From: Mangrovibacterium diazotrophicum
GTDB lineage: Bacteria > Bacteroidota > Bacteroidia > Bacteroidales > Prolixibacteraceae
Assembly (NCBI RefSeq): GCF_003610535.1
Contig: NZ_RAPN01000001.1
Coordinates: 3,149,320-3,213,319, forward strand
DNA length: 64,000 nucleotides
Direction: 5' to 3'
Shown piece by piece: positions 6,101 to 14,818 of this stretch. Below the pieces are notes generated by a model. That model searched no databases, was not told where the DNA came from, and saw only the letters and a program-made list of their open reading frames with translations. Position numbers and translations under genes: made by a program. Numbering within the stretch: the first letter of the stretch is position 1; every line of letters starts with the position of its first letter.

Positions 6101-8758
6101 ATGAATGAAGACATGAAACAAAAAGAGAACATGAAAACGCCAAACAACGGCTTTGCTTGCCGGCTAAAAGCATTAGTCAAACTATCACTACTATTGGTAA
6201 TCTTAAGCATCCAATTGAAAGTTTATGCCCAGGAGGATGTGGAACCAGCCATTGTTGACGGCCGGGTAACAGAGGAAGAGTTTGGCGAGCCGTTGGAGAA
6301 AGCCATCGTACAAATCCGCGGATCGGGTGTCTATACCATAACCAACCGCTTTGGCTACTTCCGTATGAAACTGCCACCGGCTTTTTTTGAGCTTGAGGCC
6401 ATCCACCCGGGAATCTTCAGTGAGTTCTACAATGTTTCGACTTACGAAGGTATTTTAACGCCTATGGGCGCGGTTCGACTGGAACCGGTAGCAGTTGGTC
6501 GGCTTCAGCAACGCGACATCGCTTCCCGGATTGATATCACGAAAACCCCGTCGGCAACCCGGAATACACCTGTCATAAACATGATGGCGCAACAAGGCGG
6601 AACTGATTTTAACGAGCTCTTCACAGGGGAGCCGTCGGTTTACCTGCTTGAAAACGGAGGCGGATACGGAAGCTCGGAAATTAGCGTACGAGGTTTCGCC
6701 GCCAATCAAAACCAGGTTGTTTTTAACGGAATTAGCCTGAATAACCCGGAAACAGGACGAATGAATACCGCACTTTATCCGGGCCTGAGTGACTGGGGAC
6801 ATCAGGCCCAGTTTACAAGCGGTGTTGCATCGGGCAAACAAAGCGAATTGGGACAAACCAGCTTGATCAATGTTTTGCCCTTCATGCCTCACAAAAAATT
6901 TGGTGTTAACGTGCTCGCTTCAGCTGGAATGAACGGCTACCTGAAAACAGCAGCCACGGTGCATTCCGGGCTCAGCGACCGCAAAATAGCTTTCACTTTG
7001 AAACTGGACCGAACTGCAGGCGATGGCATTCCCGATTTCACCGGGTTTGAAAGCTACGGCATGTACCTCAACCTTTTCAAAGAATACAGCCACATGCACA
7101 GTTTTCTGCTCACCTCGGTCATGAAAACGTGGAAAGCAGACCTGCGCAACCGCCCCGATTCTATCTCCCGAATCAGCAGCTACGGTATCGACCACAACAG
7201 TGGCTGGGGTTTTCTGGACAATTCGGAATTGGGATGGAACGGAAGTTTCGGCATCGCCAACCTGTCGGTACTAACCCACAACTGGCACATGCGCGTTCAC
7301 ACCCGACTGGTGAGCCAGCTTTACCTGGAATTGGAGAACAGCGCCCAAACCTATCCGCAGGGGATGATGAATGGGATGACCCCCTACGAAATACCAGCGA
7401 CCGACCGTGGGCTGGTTGATTTCGATGCTATCTCAGCGGCCAATTCGGAACAGACAATTTCCGAAACCGATGGCATTTCAACTCTGGCCGGCGTAAGTCG
7501 GACAACAAGATATGGTTTGCAAACACAACTGATTCATGAGATTGACGACGACAACAAAGTCTTCCTGTCTGCCGACCTCGAACAATACACGTCTGACCAC
7601 TTCGCAGGCGCAACCGATTTATTGGGCGCTTCCGGATTTATGAGCAACGCCGATATAAACGGCAACGATCAGGCGGCAACAAACTTCGTGGAGGCAAACT
7701 TTTTACCCAAAACCGGTAAAGCAGATAAGGTCGACTACGATTATCGCTCTTTCATTCGAAAAGGAGGCTTGGCAGCGAAATTGGAGAGAAGCGGAAACCG
7801 GGCATTTGGCTACGCTGAAACCGGGATCTATGTGAAAAGCCTGAAGCGCGAAGACTATTTTTCGTACGAAACAAACGACTCGCATGGAACGACGGACTGG
7901 ATTACACAATTCGGTTGGCGCCTGAGCACAGGCCTCACCTACCGCCTGAACGAATTTCATTCGATCCGCTTTAATTCAGGAGCATCCGGAAGTCCGACAC
8001 GTTTCGACGTACTTTTCCCTGCTGGCAACAACTGGGAAAACACATCGGCTAAAAACCAGAATCTCTATACCGGTGAACTTGCCTATGTGTTGAACAGTGC
8101 GCGGTTTTTTGTTTCGCTGCGTGGCTACGCCATGTACCAGCAAAACCGCACCGATATTCAACGCTACGGGCTGAATGCAGATGAAGAATACGCCGTTCTT
8201 TCAGGATTGAACCAGTTTCACCGCGGTGTTGAGCTGAGCGGTCAAATAACTTACTTCAAGCGGTACAACCTGCATGTATCAGCGTCGTACGGAAAATGGA
8301 CATTTAAGAATTCGGCCAATGCGAAAATATATGACGAAAGCAACCAACTGCTCTCAGAATCGGATCTTCCGTTTGATGGCTACAAAACAGACAACTGTCC
8401 GCCAATCAGCCTGTACGCGCGAAATGAGTTTAACCTGTTGAAAGGATTGGAAATCAACGTCAACTATTATCGCTCTTTTGCGAGCTATGCCCCGCTGCTG
8501 GTTCACGATTTTGATAACGACGCAGTTCCAGAGCAGCTTAAACTCCCTGCATTCGATAAGCTGGGAGCCGGAGTGAGCTACTACCATGAATTCCGCAAGA
8601 AGCAAAACATCCACGTGTTCGCGGATGTGCAAAATATACTGGGAAGTGAATACATCAACCAGATTTATTCGAATAAAAGCGGAGATGCTTTCGGCTCAAA
8701 CCTGGCACTGTATGGCAAAGGCATGAGCTGGAGAGCCGGACTGAGCATTACTTTCTAA
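6101..8758 (+). CDS. TonB-dependent receptor with CarboxypepD_reg-like N-terminus
   Basis: An 885-residue outer-membrane receptor. After a signal peptide (ending near VYAQ at about residue 44) comes a CarboxypepD_reg-like domain (about 50-130: VDGRVTEEEFGEPLEKA, then the ITNRFGYFRMKLP turn), a plug domain (motif SSEISVRGFAANQNQVVFNGISLNNP) and a 22-strand-type barrel ending in aromatic SITF. It imports an unknown ligand with TonB energy. No SusD partner is next to it, so it is not a SusC of a pair. ATGs at 6113 and 6131 are possible starts and give a more normal signal peptide. Its stop overlaps the stop of the convergent nucleosidase gene by 4 bases. Confidence 0.85.
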   Translation: MNEDMKQKENMKTPNNGFACRLKALVKLSLLLVILSIQLKVYAQEDVEPAIVDGRVTEEEFGEPLEKAIVQIRGSGVYTITNRFGYFRMKLPPAFFELEAIHPGIFSEFYNVSTYEGILTPMGAVRLEPVAVGRLQQRDIASRIDITKTPSATRNTPVINMMAQQGGTDFNELFTGEPSVYLLENGGGYGSSEISVRGFAANQNQVVFNGISLNNPETGRMNTALYPGLSDWGHQAQFTSGVASGKQSELGQTSLINVLPFMPHKKFGVNVLASAGMNGYLKTAATVHSGLSDRKIAFTLKLDRTAGDGIPDFTGFESYGMYLNLFKEYSHMHSFLLTSVMKTWKADLRNRPDSISRISSYGIDHNSGWGFLDNSELGWNGSFGIANLSVLTHNWHMRVHTRLVSQLYLELENSAQTYPQGMMNGMTPYEIPATDRGLVDFDAISAANSEQTISETDGISTLAGVSRTTRYGLQTQLIHEIDDDNKVFLSADLEQYTSDHFAGATDLLGASGFMSNADINGNDQAATNFVEANFLPKTGKADKVDYDYRSFIRKGGLAAKLERSGNRAFGYAETGIYVKSLKREDYFSYETNDSHGTTDWITQFGWRLSTGLTYRLNEFHSIRFNSGASGSPTRFDVLFPAGNNWENTSAKNQNLYTGELAYVLNSARFFVSLRGYAMYQQNRTDIQRYGLNADEEYAVLSGLNQFHRGVELSGQITYFKRYNLHVSASYGKWTFKNSANAKIYDESNQLLSESDLPFDGYKTDNCPPISLYARNEFNLLKGLEINVNYYRSFASYAPLLVHDFDNDAVPEQLKLPAFDKLGAGVSYYHEFRKKQNIHVFADVQNILGSEYINQIYSNKSGDAFGSNLALYGKGMSWRAGLSITF

Positions 8759-9495
8759 ACGAACATGAGACGGGCAATCTCGACCGAAATTTTGCTGATA
8801 TCTTCAAAAAGGAATTTGGCAAACGTGCTGTGAGCTTCCTCATCCGCATTGTCTGAGATGATGCGGATAACCGAACACGGCACATTGTAATCCGCCGCAA
8901 CCTGGCCAATCGCTGCGCCTTCCATCTCGGTGCAATACAATTCAGGATGGCGCTCTACAATTTTATCTTTCCCTTTCTGGGAAGCTACAAACTGGTCGCC
9001 AGTGCCGATTGCCCCGATGTGAATCTTCGGGCGGTACTGTTTATTGATATTCGGATATTTGTCGTCGTGCAGATTGTAAGTGAACTGCTTCACTGCTTCC
9101 AGCGCACGACGTTGCGCTGCCTGTCGCACCGGGAACCGGAATTTCTTATAAAACGGTGGTTCAATTCCATGAAAACCATCCAAACGAGACAGGTCTACAT
9201 CGTGCTGAATCAGCTGATCGCCCACCACGATATCGCCGATCTGCAGATTCTCCATCAGCGAACCGGCCATACCGATAAAAACCAGTTGGTCGACATTAAA
9301 AACATTAATAAGAGTTGTCGCCGTTGATGCTGCCGCCACCTTTCCCCATCCGGAAAGACACATCACAACCTCCTTTCCTCCGATGGTACCCTCGTAAAAC
9401 TTACGAGCTCCATATTGATGAACTTTCAGATTCTGAATGTCGTGTTCGAGCAGAAGAATCTCCTCGCGCATAGCACCTATTAAACCGGTTTTCAT
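8755..9495 (-). CDS. mtnN: 5'-methylthioadenosine/S-adenosylhomocysteine nucleosidase
   Basis: Cleaves adenine from methylthioadenosine and S-adenosylhomocysteine, serving methyl-cycle clean-up. From the ATG at 9495 the 246-residue protein begins MKTGLIGAMREE, which places Glu12 as in the E. coli enzyme. The later motif EMEGAA and the catalytic Asp region ISDNAD are present. The frame stays open 36 codons further up, but that extension looks noncoding and the alignment favours ATG 9495. It is somewhat longer than the about 230-residue enterobacterial enzyme through an insert near residues 140-160. MetK, the enzyme that makes SAM, lies 20 kb away in the same window. Confidence 0.92.
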   Translation of the reverse strand: MKTGLIGAMREEILLLEHDIQNLKVHQYGARKFYEGTIGGKEVVMCLSGWGKVAAASTATTLINVFNVDQLVFIGMAGSLMENLQIGDIVVGDQLIQHDVDLSRLDGFHGIEPPFYKKFRFPVRQAAQRRALEAVKQFTYNLHDDKYPNINKQYRPKIHIGAIGTGDQFVASQKGKDKIVERHPELYCTEMEGAAIGQVAADYNVPCSVIRIISDNADEEAHSTFAKFLFEDISKISVEIARLMFV

Positions 9496-9799
9496 TGTAA
9501 CAAGATTTGAATGGTTTTGGAAATATCCTTTGAATTTATTACAAGACTGTTTATCAAGCAAATAAATTTGATTTATATATTTCATTATATGCTTTTCAAA
9601 CATCTAAGCTAAAGCAATCTCTTGCTTTGTCTGTCCAATTTGACTTTGAAGCTACCAAAGATACCGGTATTTCGGGGATTCCCAATTGTGAAACCAAGTT
9701 TACATCCGGAAGGAAGAAAGACCGTTTAACAAAAATCCTCTGCATCCAGGTATTTCTGTATGCAGAGGATTGTAAGTAAAACCTTAGTTTATCTCCGGA
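9496..9799. other. Intergenic gap between mtnN and the PUL
   Basis: A 304-base gap. It holds the upstream region of mtnN (no clear TAnnTTTG box seen) and, near 9734-9771, the terminator of the PUL operon. I see no ORF or RNA gene in the rest. Confidence 0.6.
9729..9771 (-). terminator. Terminator of the PUL operon
   Basis: AATCCTCTGCAT (9734-9745) and ATGCAGAGGATT (9760-9771) form a perfect 12-bp stem with a 14-base loop. On the minus strand the stem runs into TTTTTG, 28 bases past the GH16 stop. Confidence 0.85.
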
Positions 9800-10915
9800 T
9801 CAGTCTTTCTGAAATACACGGACATAATCTATTTCATAGGTAGTTGGCAGGACACTTTCATCAACGCCTTGCGCGCCTCCCCAGCTGCCTCCCCAAGCCA
9901 TATTCAGGATAATATAGAAAGGTGCATCATAAGGCCAGTCATCCGTTCCGGTTCCCGGGTTATTATAGGTGTAATACACTTCATCATCAACCAGAAAACT
10001 GATGCTCGAAGAAGTCCATTCCATCGCGTACTTGTGGAACTCCGTTTGAGATGTCGAACAAGTGGTCGTGCCGCTTTTCGGATTGCTACCGTAGTGATTG
10101 GTCGCATGCAGGCTACCATGGATTACATTCGGGTCGTATCCCACTTCTTCCATGATATCCATCTCGCCGTCATCTGGCCAAGCAGTATAATTTACAGGCA
10201 TCATCCAAAATGCCGGCCAGGTTCCAAGTCCTGAAGGAAGCTTCAAACGGGCTTCAATGTACCCATATTTCCAACCGGTGCTTTGCTTACCATACATCCG
10301 AATCGAATAGACATTACCGTTTATTTTGGCCGTTTTGATTTTCAAGGTACCATCGGTGATGTAAGCCAGCGTATCTCCCGTGCCGGTAATTCCGCTTACG
10401 TAATACTGAAGCTCGTTATTCACAAAACCCGGACTGGCTACTTCATAAGTCCAGTCGGATCCGGGCATTGCGGCTTTGCCGTCGGACAAAAGTGCATCGT
10501 CAAACTCGTCATGCCAAACAAGAGAATAACCATCGGGAGTATCAATATCGTCCGAAACGTCGCCGTTTTGCGTAACATTTATCGTGTCGCGCGCGGTTGC
10601 TGATTTCACAACCAGCATCGCAGTTCTGGACGCAGCACCCGAATTTTTCTCAACAGTTACAGTCACCGTTTCCTCAGTGTTGATACTCGAACTCGGTGAA
10701 CATTTCACCCAATCTTCAGTAGTGTAAATCGTCCACTCGTTGGTCACATTAACATCGACAGTCGCCGTATCAGCCGTGTTCTCAAAAGAGATATCGTGCG
10801 TTGATACTGTGATCGTAACCGAAGAGGTTCCCGTGATATTGTCATCGCTTTTGCTGCAACTTAGCAAAGCGAGGATCATTGTAAATAAACTTAATATAGA
10901 CATTCTGTTCTTCAT
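9800..10915 (-). CDS. GH16 family endo-beta-glucanase lipoprotein with BACON domain
   Basis: A 371-residue surface lipoprotein (lipobox ALLSC, Cys20). A BACON domain (about 32-117, with NEWTIYTTEDWVKCSP) is followed by a GH16 catalytic domain. The active-site motif E-M-D-I-M-E is at residues 251-256, so Glu251 is nucleophile and Glu256 acid/base. The layout of the catalytic domain (W-x-D-E-F start, GxxxARxKLP, HGSLHATNHYG) fits laminarinases/lichenases that cut beta-1,3- or mixed-linked glucans. It is the last gene of the PUL operon, 15 bases after the glycan-binding protein gene. Likely role: first cut of the polysaccharide at the cell surface. Exact linkage preference is inference. Confidence 0.9.
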   Translation of the reverse strand: MKNRMSILSLFTMILALLSCSKSDDNITGTSSVTITVSTHDISFENTADTATVDVNVTNEWTIYTTEDWVKCSPSSSINTEETVTVTVEKNSGAASRTAMLVVKSATARDTINVTQNGDVSDDIDTPDGYSLVWHDEFDDALLSDGKAAMPGSDWTYEVASPGFVNNELQYYVSGITGTGDTLAYITDGTLKIKTAKINGNVYSIRMYGKQSTGWKYGYIEARLKLPSGLGTWPAFWMMPVNYTAWPDDGEMDIMEEVGYDPNVIHGSLHATNHYGSNPKSGTTTCSTSQTEFHKYAMEWTSSSISFLVDDEVYYTYNNPGTGTDDWPYDAPFYIILNMAWGGSWGGAQGVDESVLPTTYEIDYVRVFQKD

Positions 10916-10930
10916 GTTTCATTTTGTTTT

Positions 10931-12390
10931 TCAATCGTTACAAGAGGATTCTTTCAAGATAACTTCACTAACCGTTACCTCTGTATTAGCCGGGTTGCCT
11001 CCAAAGTCGACAACAAGATTGACCTGGTCGGCATCGATACCATCCATGCTCGTCATCTCGAATTCGTAATCTTCGTAGGCCGACAGCGAGATATTACTGG
11101 TGAAGTAGAAAGTATCATCATCACCATTTTTGTACAGTTTCACCGTGACGTTTCCAATAGCCGTGGTCGAGTTCAAGACACAATGGAAATCATAGGTGTT
11201 TGCAGCAGAGGTTGCAATGTCTGTTTTGAAGAAGCACTGCGCCTGCCATTGGTCGGTTGTAGCCGACGGTAGACTGAATGTATAGGAATTTCCATCGGCC
11301 GTCATCACCGGATCAGCTATTTGAGACCAGCCCGGTGCGTAGTAATACGAATTGGTGAAAGTACCTGTATTCCATAAGTTACAAGCCGAATCTGCATTCC
11401 AGTTCACTGTAGTTGAACCGCCGCAAGAAGATTCTTTCAAAATCACACTGCTAACCGTTACTTCTGTGTTGGCCGGGTTGCCTCCAAAGTCGAGCACCAG
11501 GTTAACCGCGTCAGCATCGATACCGTCCATATCCGTCATCTCGAATACGTAATCTTCATAAGCAGTCAACGAAATATTCTTGGTAAAGAAGAAGGTATCA
11601 TCATCGCCATTCTTATAAAGCTTCACGGTAACATTTCCAATCGACGTTGTCGAATTGAAGATACAGTGGAAGTCGTAGGTAGTACCGGCAGAGGTGGCCA
11701 TATCCGTATTGAAGAAACACTGTGCCTGCCATTGATCGGATGTAGCAGATGGCAAACTGAATGTGTATGAATTCCCATCCGCAGTCATCACCGGATCGGC
11801 AATCTGAGACCATCCCGGAGCATAGTAATACGAATTGGTGAAGGAAGCCGTCTTCCACAAGTTACAATCCGAATCTTCATCCCAATCAACCGTGGTGTCA
11901 TCATCCTCTATAACAGTACCATCATCACAACTGTGTTCTTTCAAAACTACATCGCTCAAGGTCACTTCCGTACCGTCCGGGTTGCCGCCGAAGTCCAACA
12001 CCAAACTCACATTATCGATATCCAATCCGGTCATATCAGTCATAATCACATAACTGTCTTCATAGGCCTTCAACGAAAGATTTTCGACAAAATAGAAGGT
12101 GTCGTTATCACCGGTTGCGAACAATTTAACCGTTACGTTACTGATATCTTTGGTTGAATTCAACTTACAGGAGAAATCGTAATTCGTAACAGAGTTTGTA
12201 GTCAAGTCGGTATTGAAGAAGCACTGTGCCTGCCATTGGTCGCTTGTTGCTGACGGAAGACTAATGGTGTATGAATTTCCGTTTTGTGTCATTTCCGGAT
12301 CTGCAATCTGAGACCATCCCGGAGCATAGTAATAGCTGTTTGTGAATGTTGCCGTTTTCCACAGGTTACAATCGCTATCCGGATCATATC
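10931..12390 (-). repeat. Three tandem about 0.5-kb repeats inside the glycan-binding gene
   Basis: Segments near 10934-11400, 11420-11886 and 11930-12390 encode the same CBM. Modules 2 and 3 (11420-11886 and 10934-11400) are the most alike, with long runs of near identity; module 1 is more diverged. This suggests a recent duplication of the last module. Confidence 0.8.
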
Positions 12391-13264
12391 CCTGACGTTC
12401 TGCATCAACACTGGACTTAGTTACCAGGATAAAGTGCCAGGCAATGCTGCCATTGTCAGCAATCAGTTCCATCTTGTTCGCAGTCAGGCTGACAATTTTG
12501 AATTTCGGATTTTCATACGAATCATCGTAAGGGATGTACGGGAATAAAGTATTGGCCGGAAGCGTCAGGTACACGTCGTCTCCTTCAACTTCAAATCCAT
12601 AACTGGCAGTTTGTGTTTCAACCGGTACCGTGTAATCCGAACCAGTTGTGTTGTAATCGCTGAACAACGAGCAATCGGCATTCAGCAGCACTGTACCGCC
12701 AGTACCCGGATCGTATGTATAACTACTGTCAGCTGAGAACGTGACAATATCGTCGTAGATCCCCAATGACTTTTTCTCGTTGGCCGCTGCGCTGTACAAA
12801 TTCGTACCGTCAGTTCCTGTATCGCCGTATGAAATATGGCCCGCTTCATCGCTGGCAATGACCCATTCTTTCGACGCATCGCCTGCCATACGAGTGATAA
12901 AACTGCTAAAGTCAACCAGTGTATTGTCAATGGTGAAAGACTTGGTGATAGAACCATCGCTGATACCGTTGGCATTACCCAGCTTCATTTCCACCTCGTA
13001 AGTTCCACTTTGAGAGTAGATCTTCGAAAGTCCGTTTACCGTTGAATAGGTTTCGCCATCGAAAATCCAGATCGGATAACAGGCCTGGTTGTCAATCGAG
13101 AACGTTACCTGGTTTATGCTTTGGTCAACCGTGATTGTAGCGTTGATATTCGCAGCTAACGGGATATCGCCTTCCGACGGAGAAGTCCAGTCCTCAGGAG
13201 CACAGGCTGTAATTGCAAATAGCAAGAACAGTACACGTGATATATTTATAAGATGTTTTTTCAT
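10931..13264 (-). CDS. Surface glycan-binding lipoprotein with PKD-like domain and three CBM repeats
   Basis: A 777-residue lipoprotein (lipobox AITAC, Cys21). It has a PKD-like domain (about 35-115), a middle domain (about 120-290) with motif KEWVIASDEAGHISYGD, and three tandem beta-sandwich modules at about 293-450, 462-615 and 624-777. Each module starts NLW(K/N)T, contains SYYYAPGWSQIADP and DQWQAQCFF and ends LDFGGNP..TEVT..VILKE.SC, as in CBM4/CenC-like carbohydrate-binding modules. The three copies are close even at DNA level. By position after susD it is the SusE/F-like glycan-binding protein (SGBP) of the PUL. It should hold the polysaccharide for the GH16 and SusCD. CBM family number is not certain. 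Confidence 0.85.
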   Translation of the reverse strand: MKKHLINISRVLFLLFAITACAPEDWTSPSEGDIPLAANINATITVDQSINQVTFSIDNQACYPIWIFDGETYSTVNGLSKIYSQSGTYEVEMKLGNANGISDGSITKSFTIDNTLVDFSSFITRMAGDASKEWVIASDEAGHISYGDTGTDGTNLYSAAANEKKSLGIYDDIVTFSADSSYTYDPGTGGTVLLNADCSLFSDYNTTGSDYTVPVETQTASYGFEVEGDDVYLTLPANTLFPYIPYDDSYENPKFKIVSLTANKMELIADNGSIAWHFILVTKSSVDAERQGYDPDSDCNLWKTATFTNSYYYAPGWSQIADPEMTQNGNSYTISLPSATSDQWQAQCFFNTDLTTNSVTNYDFSCKLNSTKDISNVTVKLFATGDNDTFYFVENLSLKAYEDSYVIMTDMTGLDIDNVSLVLDFGGNPDGTEVTLSDVVLKEHSCDDGTVIEDDDTTVDWDEDSDCNLWKTASFTNSYYYAPGWSQIADPVMTADGNSYTFSLPSATSDQWQAQCFFNTDMATSAGTTYDFHCIFNSTTSIGNVTVKLYKNGDDDTFFFTKNISLTAYEDYVFEMTDMDGIDADAVNLVLDFGGNPANTEVTVSSVILKESSCGGSTTVNWNADSACNLWNTGTFTNSYYYAPGWSQIADPVMTADGNSYTFSLPSATTDQWQAQCFFKTDIATSAANTYDFHCVLNSTTAIGNVTVKLYKNGDDDTFYFTSNISLSAYEDYEFEMTSMDGIDADQVNLVVDFGGNPANTEVTVSEVILKESSCND

Positions 13265-13290
13265 CGTATTATGTTTTTTGTTTTTGCTAA

Positions 13291-14799
13291 TTAGTAGTCA
13301 GTGTTTTGTTCAAGTTGGCCATCAGAAGCACTGATTTCAGTATCCGGAATAGGCAGATACTTTTTGTTCGATGTCCAGCTGACAGTGCGATATTCACCAG
13401 CGGTGAGTGTTGATGCTGCTTTGCCACTGCGAATAAGATCCCAGTAACGTTTTCCTTCGCCAACAAATTCAAGGCGGCGTTCTGTAATGATATTGTCGAT
13501 GGATACCGTTGCAGAACCAGCAGTTAAACCTGCTCGGGTGCGAACTTCATCCAAATAAGTTTGAGCGTCGCCGGTACTTCCCCCCGTCTGAATAAGCAAT
13601 TCAGCGGCGTTCAGTAAAGTTTCGGAGTAACGGTAAATGCGAAGGTCGTTACCGTAGTTCAATTGTGCATCAGCAATTTGTCCGTCGTTGTAACCGGTGC
13701 GGGCGCAATATTTTTTCAGCCAAAAGCCGGTATCTTCATAACGTTCGGTGTAACTGTATTCGCGGGCATCAAGAACAGTCGCATCTCTGCGGGTATCGCC
13801 ATCATCATACATATCGTATACTGCTTCGCGAACCGGTCCAAATCCCCACCCCTGGTTAAAGCCATCCGTTCCGTCAACCAAACCGTAAGGGCTAATCAAC
13901 TGGGGAAGAACGGTACCTCCTGCATAGTAAGGATTGCTCCAGCTACGACTGGCACCGTCATTGAAATAATTGATCGCAAAAATGCACTCGTCGTTCCACT
14001 CTCCGTCTTCGGTCCAGATATCAGCAAAATCATCCGTTAATGAATAACTTCCGTCGGCGATAATTCCTTTCATGTAAGCAAGAGCCTGCGCGTAGCGGCT
14101 ATCGTCGTTTTGGTACATGACCACATCCGCATAGATCATATAAGCCGTAGCCAATGTTACGCGACCATCCAGCGAAGCGTTTGTTTGCTTCATGGGCAAG
14201 CCTCCGTTTGTAATGGCATCTTCCAAATCGGCAATAATTCCTTCGTAAACATCATCTGCCGGGCTTTTGCCACTAACGTAGGGATCTGTGAGGTTTGTGG
14301 TGTAATATGGCACTGCTCCCCAGAATTTCCACAACAGTGAATAGTAGTAGGCGCGCAATACCTTGGCCTCTGCTTCGTACAAATTCTTGGTGGCATCATC
14401 AATATCGGTTACTCCCGGCATGTAGTACATGACGTTGTTGCAACGGTGAACACCTTTATAAGCTGAAGTCCAGATACCGGACATCACTTTAATCGGCGTT
14501 ACACTGTAATTGGCCTGAAGGTGCCAGGATTCGTTGTCGGTTGCACTGGAACCACCGGACCACATGTCGTCGCCCATCACATCCGACATGATATTGATTG
14601 GGTTGTATTCGCCCTGACCCCAGTCGAACCATTCCAGCGGGCTGTATGCGGCAATCAAAGCTTCATAAATACGTGCTTCGGTCGTGTAGTAATCGTCAAT
14701 CGTCAGTTTTGTGGGACTTTCCAAATCCAGAAAGTCATCACTGCAAGAGATCATTCCAAATATCAACGACAAACTTGCTATGATTAAATATTTTTTCAT
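13291..14799 (-). CDS. SusD/RagB-like nutrient-binding lipoprotein
   Basis: A 502-residue SusD-family lipoprotein (lipobox GMISC, Cys19) that sits as lid over the SusC barrel and binds the glycan. Seen are the N-terminal SDDFLDLESPTKLT start, the helical TPR-like region with the RAYYYSLLWKFWGAVPYYT motif and the C-terminal RRLEFVGEGKRYWDLIRSGKA and LPIPDTEI signatures of the family. It follows susC by 19 bases and precedes the SGBP gene by 26 bases. Confidence 0.95.
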   Translation of the reverse strand: MKKYLIIASLSLIFGMISCSDDFLDLESPTKLTIDDYYTTEARIYEALIAAYSPLEWFDWGQGEYNPINIMSDVMGDDMWSGGSSATDNESWHLQANYSVTPIKVMSGIWTSAYKGVHRCNNVMYYMPGVTDIDDATKNLYEAEAKVLRAYYYSLLWKFWGAVPYYTTNLTDPYVSGKSPADDVYEGIIADLEDAITNGGLPMKQTNASLDGRVTLATAYMIYADVVMYQNDDSRYAQALAYMKGIIADGSYSLTDDFADIWTEDGEWNDECIFAINYFNDGASRSWSNPYYAGGTVLPQLISPYGLVDGTDGFNQGWGFGPVREAVYDMYDDGDTRRDATVLDAREYSYTERYEDTGFWLKKYCARTGYNDGQIADAQLNYGNDLRIYRYSETLLNAAELLIQTGGSTGDAQTYLDEVRTRAGLTAGSATVSIDNIITERRLEFVGEGKRYWDLIRSGKAASTLTAGEYRTVSWTSNKKYLPIPDTEISASDGQLEQNTDY

Positions 14800-14818
14800 G
14801 ATAATTCAGGTTTGCTGA

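Noticed and set aside
9496-9603. 36-codon N-terminal extension of mtnN
   Set aside because: The extension has no resemblance to the family; MKTGLIGAMREE at 9495 matches the usual start and catalytic Glu position.
10931-12390. Possible CRISPR-like or satellite repeats
   Set aside because: The repeats are about 480-500 bases, in frame, and encode carbohydrate-binding modules.
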